In this document: piece after piece, positions 7,453 through 14,944 of the stretch
How the letters are laid out: each line of letters starts with the position of its first letter
Position numbering within the stretch: the first letter of the stretch is position 1
From: Alphaproteobacteria bacterium
GTDB lineage: Bacteria > Pseudomonadota > Alphaproteobacteria > SMXP01
DNA length: 26,448 nt
Assembly (NCBI GenBank): GCA_004356335.1
Contig: SMXP01000166.1
Span: 1-26,448, forward strand
Reading direction: 5' to 3'
Program-made: the position numbers and the translations under genes
Notes under the pieces: generated by a model
Seen by the model: only the letters and a program-made list of their open reading frames with translations
Databases searched by the model: none
Told to the model about the DNA's origin: nothing

Positions 7453-8508
7453 TTATTTATAGCGCGAAAGGATTTTCTTGAGAATGGCACTGCCGGGCGA
7501 CAATTTCTCGAAAGGCACTTCATTAAGTGGCGTCGACGTGGTGCCGTTGAGTTCATGGAAGGTCGGACTCGATTCATCAATATAAAGCAACCCGGTGAGA
7601 AATTCACCTTGCGCCGCCCTGTCGTTTATGGAGTTGAGAGCGGCTTTCTTGTCCTGCGGGTCGTATTGGCTGTCCACCTTGCGCAATAGGATTTGCGTTC
7701 CATCATGGAGCTTCACGGAAACGGATTCGCCTACTTTATAGGAAGCCGAAATTTCCGTGGCCGCGGGGATAAAATCGGTATGGATGGCAGGATGGTAATA
7801 TTGCCGCGTGAAGGCGTAGCTTTTTGTCGAGTCCTCATGATCATTGAATGTGACACATGGCGATAACACGTCGATCAGTGCAAACCCTCTATGATGGAGT
7901 CCGGCTTTTATCAACGGCACAAGTTGATCCCTATCGCCCGAAAAGCTGCGGGCAATAAACGTGGCGCCGAGGGCGATCCCGGCGCGCACCGGATCTATCG
8001 GCGTTTGCAGATTGACCTCACCCCTTTTTGCCTTTGTGCCGATATCGGCCGAGGCTGAGAATTGCCCCTTAGTTAGCCCATAAACACCATTGTTTTCAAT
8101 GATATAGAGCATATTGAGATTGCGTCGTAGTGCGTGTACGAATTGGCCGAGGCCAATCGACAGGGAATCGCCATCGCCCGATATGCCGATAACATGAAGG
8201 CTTCGATTGGCGGCGTTGCTGCCTGTCGCAATGGCCGGCATTCGGCCGTGCACGCCGTTGAAGCCGTGAGCGCCACTCAGAAAATAAGCGGGTGTTTTAG
8301 ACGAACAACCAATGCCGCTCAGCTTGGCGATTTTATTCGGTTCCAAGCTCAATTCGAAACAGGCTTCAATGAGGGCGGCCGTCACCGAATCGTGGCCACA
8401 GCCGGCACACAAAGTCGACATGGTTCCTTCATAATCGCGACGGGTAAGGCCTAACTTATTCCGCGGTAGCTTAGGGTGATGGACTTTCGGCTTGGTTATG
8501 TAACTCAT
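7453..8508 (-). CDS. 2-oxoacid:acceptor (ferredoxin) oxidoreductase, beta subunit (KorB-like)
   Basis: A 351-residue thiamine diphosphate-binding subunit. Motifs include CAGCGH (34-39), GIGCSS (66-70), and the ThDP/Mg site GDGDSLSIG (111-119) with ENNGVYGLTKGQ (138-149). With the alpha subunit it would oxidatively decarboxylate a 2-oxoacid with CoA, passing electrons to ferredoxin or a similar carrier. Resemblance to KorB-type proteins suggests 2-oxoglutarate, but specificity cannot be read securely from sequence. The start overlaps the alpha stop as ATGA (8505-8508), indicating translational coupling. Confidence 0.92.
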   Translation of the reverse strand: MSYITKPKVHHPKLPRNKLGLTRRDYEGTMSTLCAGCGHDSVTAALIEACFELSLEPNKIAKLSGIGCSSKTPAYFLSGAHGFNGVHGRMPAIATGSNAANRSLHVIGISGDGDSLSIGLGQFVHALRRNLNMLYIIENNGVYGLTKGQFSASADIGTKAKRGEVNLQTPIDPVRAGIALGATFIARSFSGDRDQLVPLIKAGLHHRGFALIDVLSPCVTFNDHEDSTKSYAFTRQYYHPAIHTDFIPAATEISASYKVGESVSVKLHDGTQILLRKVDSQYDPQDKKAALNSINDRAAQGEFLTGLLYIDESSPTFHELNGTTSTPLNEVPFEKLSPGSAILKKILSRYK

Positions 8509-10325
8509 GCCGCTTTTCCCCGCGCCAGGCGCTCTTCGAGTGCGTTGACAATAAATCCGGCATTAATGGGCAGGCCATTATAGTGCAAGATCGATTCGAG
8601 TTTGGCCTTCTCTACACGGGTCTCCAAGATTAGCAAAGATCTCAACTGACCGTCCCGATTCTGCTCGATGACGAAAATGTGGTCGTGAGCTGCCAAAAAG
8701 TCTTCCACCTCTTGGCCAAAGGGAAATGCCCGAACGCGCATATAGTTGAAGCCAATTCCTTTGCCGGCAAGCACATCGATGGCTTCGTGCAAGGCGGCGT
8801 CGCAGCTACCGATTGAAACAATACCCATGTTATGTTTGCCGGTAATATGGATTACGGGTTTTGGCACCAAACCGGCGGCGGTTTCGCTTTTCCTCGCCAA
8901 TCGATCCACCACTTCCTGATATTCATCGGCGTCTTCGGTGTACTGGCCGTCCTTGTTGTGCCCCGAACCTCGGGTGAAGTAAGCGCCGCGCGCACCGGTG
9001 CCCGGCAGGGTGCGGTACGCAATATGATCGCCATCTATATCGACGTATCGACGGAATTTATCGATTTTTTCGAGATCTTCGGCGGTTAATACTTTGCCGC
9101 GATCGGGCACATAAGAATCATCCCATTCCAATTCCGGGCACATCCAGTCATTCATGCCGATATCCAAATCGGACATTACGAAAACCGGTGTTTGCAACCG
9201 TTCGGTCAGGTCAAATGCCTGAACCGCCAAATAGAAACATTCCTCCGGATCGGCAGGAAACAACAAGACGTGCTTCGTGTCGCCGTGGGATGCGTAGGCA
9301 CATTGCAATAAATCGCCCTGTTGGGTGCGCGTCGGCATGCCGGTCGATGGACCGACACGTTGGACATCGAAAATCACTGCGGGCACTTCCGCATAATAGG
9401 CCAAGCCGATCATTTCGCTCATTAAAGAGATACCCGGCCCACTGGTCGGCGTAAACGCACGCACGCCGTTCCAGCCGGCACCAATCACCATGCCGATGGC
9501 GGCCAGCTCGTCTTCCGATTGGATGATGACAAAATTCTTTTCACCGGTATCCGGGTCGACTCGATACCGTTCGCAGAACGCCTTGAATGCATCCATCAAC
9601 GATGTGGACGGCGTGATCGGATACCACGCGCCAATCGCAGCACCAGCATAAAGGCATCCCAGTGCTGCAGCCGTATTGCCGTCGAGAATGATTCGGCCTT
9701 CGGTCCCCTGCATGGCCTCGACGTGGAGATCCAAAGGGCACTCGAAATTTTCTCGCGCAAAATTAAAGCCAAGCTCGATCGCGTTCATATTGGCGTCGAT
9801 GAGATGCTTCTTGTCGCCGAATGTTTCTTCCAGCAGCGTCTTGATGATATTCATATCAATTTGAAGCAGCGCGGTAAGCGCGCCGGCATAGGCAATGTTT
9901 TTCATCAGGATGCGGTTGCGCGCGCCGTCGAAGGTTTCATTGCACATACGCGATAGGGGAATGCCCAGAATGGTAATGTCTTGACGGGCGAGAAGTTCAC
10001 TTTGCGGCCAACTGGAATCGTAGATCAAATATCCGCCCGGTCTGACATTCTTGACATCCTGCGGATAGGTTTCGGCATTCATGGCGACCACAATGTCCGT
10101 TTGGTCCGGACGGGCCACATAGCCATCGCGGCTCACGCGAATCTCATACCAGGTCGGCAGTCCTTGGATATTGGACGGGAAGTAGTTCTTGCCGGAAACG
10201 GGGATTCCCATGCGGAAAAACGATTTCATAATCAAACCGTTGGCACTTGCCGAGCCGGTGCCGTTGACATTGGCAAATTTGATTGCGAAATCGTTTACGC
10301 GATTTGTTTTTGTTTGTCTTGCCAC
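8505..10325 (-). CDS. 2-oxoacid:acceptor oxidoreductase, fused gamma-alpha subunit (KorA-like)
   Basis: A 606-residue protein joining a gamma domain (about 1-190, with NGTGSASANG at 21-30) to an alpha domain (from about 210, with GNTAAALGCLYAGA and YPITPST at 235-241). This fused arrangement is usual for two-subunit KorAB-type 2-oxoacid oxidoreductases. The alpha domain binds the 2-oxoacid and contributes to the thiamine site in the beta subunit. The start is GTG 10325-10323, with GAGG five bases upstream, and lies inside the end of the GltD-like gene (31-base overlap). No separate ferredoxin or delta gene is present in the window. 2-oxoglutarate is the likeliest substrate by family resemblance. 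Confidence 0.92.
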   Translation of the reverse strand: MARQTKTNRVNDFAIKFANVNGTGSASANGLIMKSFFRMGIPVSGKNYFPSNIQGLPTWYEIRVSRDGYVARPDQTDIVVAMNAETYPQDVKNVRPGGYLIYDSSWPQSELLARQDITILGIPLSRMCNETFDGARNRILMKNIAYAGALTALLQIDMNIIKTLLEETFGDKKHLIDANMNAIELGFNFARENFECPLDLHVEAMQGTEGRIILDGNTAAALGCLYAGAAIGAWYPITPSTSLMDAFKAFCERYRVDPDTGEKNFVIIQSEDELAAIGMVIGAGWNGVRAFTPTSGPGISLMSEMIGLAYYAEVPAVIFDVQRVGPSTGMPTRTQQGDLLQCAYASHGDTKHVLLFPADPEECFYLAVQAFDLTERLQTPVFVMSDLDIGMNDWMCPELEWDDSYVPDRGKVLTAEDLEKIDKFRRYVDIDGDHIAYRTLPGTGARGAYFTRGSGHNKDGQYTEDADEYQEVVDRLARKSETAAGLVPKPVIHITGKHNMGIVSIGSCDAALHEAIDVLAGKGIGFNYMRVRAFPFGQEVEDFLAAHDHIFVIEQNRDGQLRSLLILETRVEKAKLESILHYNGLPINAGFIVNALEERLARGKAA

Positions 10326-12103
10326 GCCGCTTCCTCATCAGCTGCATAGGGAATCGTTATGCAGGACTTTTGCATGTCCCAAGCTGCTGTTGGGCACCTT
10401 TCCGCGCATAGACCGCAGTGGACGCAGAGATCTTCATCCTTGACCATTACTCGGCCGGTTTGTTTGAGTCCGCCCGACGCAAATAAAGCTTGTTCTAAAT
10501 TGTCGGCGGGTATCCTGAGTTTTTGCCTTAGCTCGTCTTCCGGTGCGTTGACGGTCATGATGAGGCAATCCACCGGACAGATATCAATGCACGCATCGCA
10601 TTCGATGCAAAGATCCTCCATAAATACGGTCTGGATATCGCAATTGAGACAGCGTTGGACTTCACGGGCGACTTGTTCCGCCGAAAATCCCAGCTCCACC
10701 TCGATATCGAGTTCTTTGAACCGCTTCGTAAGGTCGACATGGGTCATTTTTCTGCGTAGCGCAGGGTCGTAGTCATTATGATATGACCACTCGTGAAGCC
10801 CCATTTTTTGGCTAATGAGATTCACATGATTGGGCAAGCGCTCGGTCATGTCCTGACCGTGGCAATATTTGTGAATTGAGATGGCGGCTTGGTGGCCGTG
10901 CTCGACCGCCCAAATAATATTCTTCGGTCCGAATGCCGCATCGCCGCCGAAGAAAACACCTTGTCGGGTCGATTCATGTGTCACCGTGTCGACAACCGGC
11001 TCTTCCCATTCATTGAATTCGATGCCGATGTCTCTTTCGACCCAAGGAAAAGAGTTTTCCTGACCGATCGCTAGGATGACGGAATCGGCGGGCAGCACAA
11101 CGTGGCCCACTGTCTTGGATTTTAGCCGGCCGGTTTCCGGATCGTCGTAATATTCCAGCTGCTCGAACTTCATACCGACCAGTTTGCCGTTTTCAATCAC
11201 GAATTCTTCCGGTGAATGACACAGCAAAAGTTCTATTTCCTCCTCAAGGGCGTCATCCAGTTCCCAATCGGATGTCTTAAGTAGGTGACGCGGCTTGCGT
11301 GCCGTCACCATAACCCGTTTGCCGCCCAATCGGAGCGACGTCCGGCAACAATCCATCGCCGTGTTGCCGCCGCCGATAATGATGACATTTTCGCCGATCG
11401 AATCGGTATGTTCGAAGGCGACACTTTCAAGCCAATCGATGCCGATAAAAATTTGATCGCTGTCATAACGTCCGGGCAGTTCGAGATTCTTACCGCGCGG
11501 GGCGCCACTACCGACAAAGACAGCGTCATATCCTTCATCAAGCAACGCCTTCATGCTCTTGATCGGATGTCCCAAGCGCAAATCGACGCCCATGTCGATA
11601 ATCACATTCATTTCATCGTCGAGAACTTTGGCGGGCAAGCGGAATGCGGGAATATTGGTCCGCATCAAACCGCCCGGCTTGGGGTGACTTTCGAAGATCG
11701 TTATCTCGTAGCCAAGCGGTAGAAGGTCATTGGCAATCGTCAGGGATGCGCAGCCGGCGCCGATGCAGGCAATGCGCTTGCCATTCTTAATTTTGGGAAT
11801 CTTAGGCAGGCGATCCTTGAAGTCGCCGGCAAGGTCGGCCGCGACACGCTTCAAACGACAGATGGCGACCGGCTCGTCTTCTACCCTTGTTCGCCGGCAC
11901 GCGGGCTCGCACGGGCGATCACACACGCGTCCCAAAATGCCGGGGAACACGTTCGATTCTCTATTGACCATATGGGCGTCCGTGAAGCGCCCCTGCGCGA
12001 TCAAGCGAATGTATTCCGGCACGTCCGTATGCGCTGGACACGCCCACTGGCAGTCAACAACCCTATGAAAATAATCCGGGTTGGAAGTATCCGTCCGGTC
12101 CAC
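10295..12103 (-). CDS. GltD-like FAD/NAD(P)-dependent oxidoreductase with C-terminal 4Fe-4S domains
   Basis: A 602-residue flavoprotein resembling the glutamate synthase small subunit and dihydropyrimidine dehydrogenase electron-entry domains. N-terminal cysteines 18, 22, 61, 65 and 69 (DCQWACPAHTDVPEY, CDRPCEPACRR) match the Fe-S domain of that family. FAD binds at IGAGCAS (114-120), with Cys where Pro is common, and NAD(P)H at GGGNTAMD (244-251). The C-terminus carries extra cysteines (485, 488, 499, 502, 505, 509, 513) and a second set (560, 563, 566, 570) typical of bacterial ferredoxin domains. It overlaps the alpha subunit gene and probably carries electrons between NAD(P)H and the oxidoreductase. 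GTG 12103 is the only usual start before the first cysteines. Confidence 0.9.
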   Translation of the reverse strand: MDRTDTSNPDYFHRVVDCQWACPAHTDVPEYIRLIAQGRFTDAHMVNRESNVFPGILGRVCDRPCEPACRRTRVEDEPVAICRLKRVAADLAGDFKDRLPKIPKIKNGKRIACIGAGCASLTIANDLLPLGYEITIFESHPKPGGLMRTNIPAFRLPAKVLDDEMNVIIDMGVDLRLGHPIKSMKALLDEGYDAVFVGSGAPRGKNLELPGRYDSDQIFIGIDWLESVAFEHTDSIGENVIIIGGGNTAMDCCRTSLRLGGKRVMVTARKPRHLLKTSDWELDDALEEEIELLLCHSPEEFVIENGKLVGMKFEQLEYYDDPETGRLKSKTVGHVVLPADSVILAIGQENSFPWVERDIGIEFNEWEEPVVDTVTHESTRQGVFFGGDAAFGPKNIIWAVEHGHQAAISIHKYCHGQDMTERLPNHVNLISQKMGLHEWSYHNDYDPALRRKMTHVDLTKRFKELDIEVELGFSAEQVAREVQRCLNCDIQTVFMEDLCIECDACIDICPVDCLIMTVNAPEDELRQKLRIPADNLEQALFASGGLKQTGRVMVKDEDLCVHCGLCAERCPTAAWDMQKSCITIPYAADEEAAWQDKQKQIA

Positions 12104-12395
12104 TGCTGGTTCTTTCTGTACCGCTCGTCGTCCCCAAGCCTTGAGTCCCCCTTGGCTGCTCGGCGCGGGAGGTTAAACATTTATCGCTCAAAGGCAAAGC
12201 CCATAATTGTCTCGTCTCAAGGTCGATTAACTTTCACGATTTGGCAAGGGTTCCAGGATGGGCCGAGCATAAGTCATGCCAGATTGGAAGGAAACGGACG
12301 TGCGCTAATATCCGTACACGCAACAAGGTATTGGACCGATCAAATTCTGTTCCCGCCGCCGGCCTGGGGCCCGCCGTGATTCGCTTCGAGCGCGG
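12104..12395. other. Intergenic stretch between dehalogenase and GltD-like genes
   Basis: These 292 bases lie between two minus-strand genes and should hold the promoter of the oxidoreductase cluster and the end of the dehalogenase transcript. I found no convincing promoter, terminator or RNA gene. A minus-strand ATG at 12180 opens a frame for about 25 codons (with a DDERYRKN stretch) that is out of frame with the GltD-like gene. Confidence 0.5.
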
Positions 12396-13295
12396 CTACC
12401 CACCCCACGCGTCGAGGGCTGCAATGGCAACCTGGTCGCCGCTTTCTTGGACGAAATGGCCGGCATCTTCGAGTACCAGGGGCTCTGGACAATTGCGAAT
12501 GATGTTCTTCAATCCCTTCATGACCTCCAGGCCGAGCACCGGATCTTGAACGCCGATGGCCATGAAGGCCTGGCCCTGCCACTCATGGCGCCACCATTCA
12601 ATGGCCCGCAATCCCAAGTCGACCCCATCCATATCGGGCGTGACCGGCACGATCTCGGGAAAGCGCCTGACACCCGCTCGGTACTGGGAATCCGGGTAGG
12701 GAGCGTCATACGCGGCTGCTTCCGCCTCGGTTAGGCCCGGTATGCTGCGCATCATCAAACCCGGAATAGGGAAGTCCGGATTTGCCGCGACATAGGCCTT
12801 CCAGGCGTCAAATCCCTTGCCGGGCGATTGGCCGGTCGCAATGCCGGTATTCATGACCAGCAGCCGGCTGAATCGATCGGGCATGTCCATGGGTAAAGTG
12901 AGACCCAACATGCCGCCCCAATCCTGGCAAACCAATGTGATATTGGTGAGGTCGAGCCGCTCGATAAGGGCGATCAACGATTGACGATGGAAAGAAAAAG
13001 TGTATCGCGCATCCTCCACCGGCTTATCGGAGCGGCCGAATCCGAAATAGTCCGGCGCCACGCTTCGATGGCCCGCCGGGCTGAATACGGCAATCATTTT
13101 GCGATACAAATAGGCCCAGGTGGGCTGACCGTGGAGACACAAAAATGTCTGTTCCGCATCGGCCGGCCCTTCATCCAGATAATGCAACCGCAGGCCGTCA
13201 AAATCGGCGAGATCCGCCATGTAATGGGGTTCGAATTCATAGCCGGGCAGGTTGGCAAAACGGTCATCTGCTGTCCGCACGGCCTCTATGGTCAT
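12396..13295 (-). CDS. Haloalkane dehalogenase, DhlA-like (HLD-I subfamily)
   Basis: A 299-residue alpha/beta hydrolase that by family hydrolyses carbon-halogen bonds in haloalkanes to alcohols. Catalytic residues are visible: nucleophile D125 in VCQDWGG, acid D251 in GVQDPVLG and base H280 in DAGHFVQE. Both halide-holding tryptophans of the DhlA type are present, W126 beside the nucleophile and W165 in GFDAWKAY. HGQPTWAYLYRKM (55-67) and ALIERLDLTNITLV (109-122) closely resemble Xanthobacter DhlA as I remember it. The W126-W165 spacing is shorter than in DhlA, in the cap where DhlA carries a known short duplication. I chose ATG 13295 (AAGGGAG ten bases upstream); GTG 13319 is the alternative. 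No halo-acid dehalogenase or alcohol dehydrogenase is adjacent. Confidence 0.87.
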   Translation of the reverse strand: MTIEAVRTADDRFANLPGYEFEPHYMADLADFDGLRLHYLDEGPADAEQTFLCLHGQPTWAYLYRKMIAVFSPAGHRSVAPDYFGFGRSDKPVEDARYTFSFHRQSLIALIERLDLTNITLVCQDWGGMLGLTLPMDMPDRFSRLLVMNTGIATGQSPGKGFDAWKAYVAANPDFPIPGLMMRSIPGLTEAEAAAYDAPYPDSQYRAGVRRFPEIVPVTPDMDGVDLGLRAIEWWRHEWQGQAFMAIGVQDPVLGLEVMKGLKNIIRNCPEPLVLEDAGHFVQESGDQVAIAALDAWGG

Positions 13296-13305
13296 ATTCC
13301 GCGTG

Positions 13306-13312
13306 CTCCCTT
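13306..13312 (-). promoter_or_regulatory. Ribosome binding site for the dehalogenase gene
   Basis: AAGGGAG on the minus strand ends ten bases before ATG 13295-13293. The spacing is a little long, and an AGGA upstream of GTG 13319 competes with it. Confidence 0.45.
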
Positions 13313-13332
13313 GTGACACTATTTGTTATCCT

Positions 13333-13338
13333 AGGAGG
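13333..13338 (+). promoter_or_regulatory. AGGAGG directly abutting the yjbQ start codon
   Basis: A perfect AGGAGG touches ATG 13339 with no spacer, which is not a normal distance for initiation. Family length still favours that ATG, and the next usual start codon (TTG 13360) would remove the first seven residues. Confidence 0.5.
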
Positions 13339-13755
13339 ATGCGGCAAGTAACGCATAATTTGACCACCGAGACAAACGGTCCGGGTCTTTATGAGATCAC
13401 GGCATTAGTCATGGATTGGTGCCGGCAGCAGGGTATGGAGCAAGGCCTGCTCACTTTATTCATCCGACACACCTCGGCGTCGCTGACCATACAAGAAAAT
13501 GCCGATTCGGATGTGTGTCGTGACCTGCAGGATTTTTTTGCCCGGCTGGTGCCGGAGGACGGCCCTTACCGCCATACCACCGAGGGACCCGACGACATGC
13601 CGGCTCATATCAAGGCGGCCCTGACCCAATCCCAGCTCAGCATTCCCCTGACCGAGGGTCGCTTGGGCTTGGGCACGTGGCAGGGGATCTATGTGTTCGA
13701 ACACAGGCGCCACCGGCAAAGGCGCCAAATCGTGCTGCATTTGCTGGGTGAGTGA
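13339..13755 (+). CDS. yjbQ: YjbQ / UPF0047 family protein
   Basis: A 138-residue protein of the YjbQ family, annotated elsewhere as a secondary thiamine-phosphate synthase from weak activity; the physiological role is unsettled. Hallmarks are FIRHTSASLTIQENAD near residues 39-54, EGPDDMPAHIKAAL near 80-93 and GTWQGIYVFEHRRH near 113-126, whose His and Asp/Glu residues form the conserved metal-type pocket. Family alignment puts the N-terminus at ATG 13339. A frame from 13252 adds 29 residues that overlap the divergent dehalogenase start and is rejected. It is single, ends before a strong terminator hairpin, and has no thi gene nearby. Confidence 0.92.
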   Translation: MRQVTHNLTTETNGPGLYEITALVMDWCRQQGMEQGLLTLFIRHTSASLTIQENADSDVCRDLQDFFARLVPEDGPYRHTTEGPDDMPAHIKAALTQSQLSIPLTEGRLGLGTWQGIYVFEHRRHRQRRQIVLHLLGE

Positions 13756-13774
13756 GAGGGCACCGACCAAAAAG

Positions 13775-13809
13775 AAAGCGGCTTCTTCGGGGGAAAAGAA
13801 GCCGCTTTT
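13775..13809. terminator. Strong hairpin terminator after yjbQ, probably bidirectional
   Basis: AAAGCGGCTTCTT (13775-13787) and AAGAAGCCGCTTT (13796-13808) form a perfect 13-base stem with an 8-base loop. T residues follow on the plus strand, and on the minus strand the stem is followed by CTTTTTGG. It lies 19 bases after the yjbQ stop and downstream of the convergent hydrolase gene. Confidence 0.8.
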
Positions 13810-13850
13810 GAGTTACGCGGGGGGGAATACTCACTTACTGATTTGGTTTT

Positions 13851-13898
13851 TAGAGCGCATTCACAAAAAGTGTACGCGGTTTTTGGGTTCGAATGCGC
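13851..13898. repeat. Intergenic palindromic repeat, copy C
   Basis: It is identical over 48 bases to copy B (5824-5871). Arms are GCGCATTC (13855-13862) and GAATGCGC (13891-13898), but the right tip beyond GCGC is GACC rather than TCTAG. It lies between the convergent yjbQ and alpha/beta hydrolase genes, after the terminator. I saw nothing coding in the remaining bases to 14004. Confidence 0.9.
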
Positions 13899-14004
13899 GA
13901 CCAACAACAAATCTAGACCCCAAATCCGGCGAGTCTGAGGCAAATGAAGGCAGCTCCGAGGAGAAATTAGGGCTATTTTGCGGCCGTATTCCCTTTGTTT
14001 CGAA

Positions 14005-14751
14005 TTATCCGCCGTCAGTTTTAAGGAAGCGCAAAAAATCGCGCAAGACAGGGGCCCGCCAGCGCAGCGGTTGCCACATAGCAACCAAAGTGCCCTTGTG
14101 TCCCAGGTTAGGGTAGATGATGCTCCGCGCTTGCCCGCCGGCATGGCACACCGCTTTTGTTAGATTGAGCGTATTTATCGGATAGACCGTCTCGTCTTGT
14201 TCGCCATGAATGAGCAGCATGGGCGGCTCCAGCCCCGACACGTTCTTGATGGGTCTGGCTAAGCTGATGTCGTTTGCGGTGCCGAAGATTTCCGCCGTAG
14301 ACTGATAATCAAGCGGATTGAAGCTATAGGGTCCGGACAAGCCGACAAATCGCTTGACGTGCTCCCGCCGCAAATCCTGCGCAGCAAGAAAAGATGTGTT
14401 GGTCAGCAATAAGGCCGCCATATGGGCGCCCGACGAATGGCCCATTACGATGATGTTATCCGGATTGCCTCCCAAGCCTGAAATGTTGTCGCGGGTCCAT
14501 TTGATGACCAAGGCCGCGTCTTCCATAAAAGTGGGAAAACGAACCTGTGGAAATATTCGGTAATCCGGAATGACCACCAGGTAACCTTGCCGGCTGAGAA
14601 TCCCGCCCAGAAATCGATAAGTCGCGCGATTGCCGTCGCGCCAGCGGCCGCCATAGAAGAACACGATCACATCATTTAGTTGATCGGTTCCCCGAGGCGT
14701 ATAGATATCGAGACTATGGCGCTCATCCGGCCCATATCGATAGCTTGCCAT
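14005..14751 (-). CDS. Alpha/beta hydrolase (esterase / carboxylesterase-like)
   Basis: A 248-residue alpha/beta hydrolase without a signal peptide. The N-terminus has the esterase opening YRYGPDERHSLDIYTPRG, then VFFYGGRWRDGN for the oxyanion region. The nucleophile serine lies in GHSSGAH, the acid is probably Asp in HGEQDETV, and the base is His in NLGHKGTLV. This matches small carboxylesterases such as BD-FAE-like enzymes; the substrate is unknown. Start ATG 14751 is preceded by GGAGG at seven bases, while ATG 14769, six codons upstream, has no ribosome site and follows closely on an in-frame stop. It converges with yjbQ and is divergent from the DsbD-like gene. Confidence 0.87.
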   Translation of the reverse strand: MASYRYGPDERHSLDIYTPRGTDQLNDVIVFFYGGRWRDGNRATYRFLGGILSRQGYLVVIPDYRIFPQVRFPTFMEDAALVIKWTRDNISGLGGNPDNIIVMGHSSGAHMAALLLTNTSFLAAQDLRREHVKRFVGLSGPYSFNPLDYQSTAEIFGTANDISLARPIKNVSGLEPPMLLIHGEQDETVYPINTLNLTKAVCHAGGQARSIIYPNLGHKGTLVAMWQPLRWRAPVLRDFLRFLKTDGG

Positions 14752-14758
14752 CACGACG

Positions 14759-14763
14759 CCTCC
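14759..14763 (-). promoter_or_regulatory. Ribosome binding site choosing the inner ATG of the hydrolase
   Basis: GGAGG on the minus strand lies seven bases before ATG 14751-14749. It sits inside the six extra codons that a start at 14769 would give. Confidence 0.65.
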
Positions 14764-14944
14764 GGCCATATTGGGTTGAATTCAAAGCTCTTGTTAACTT
14801 TTCCGGGCGCATTTTGGTGGCCAAATGTCACAATTTCGCGAGTTCATGGTGTCGGTGCGATGACTTGGTTTATATTGCGGACCTTATGACGACTAAAATC
14901 AGAAATAAGCGAACCTATCAAACCATTGGGCTGATGATCTCAAA

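Noticed and set aside
7425..7607. Upstream extension of the S10 peptidase
   Set aside because: It overlaps the beta subunit gene, hides the signal peptide and lacks the AAGGAGA site that serves TTG 7424.
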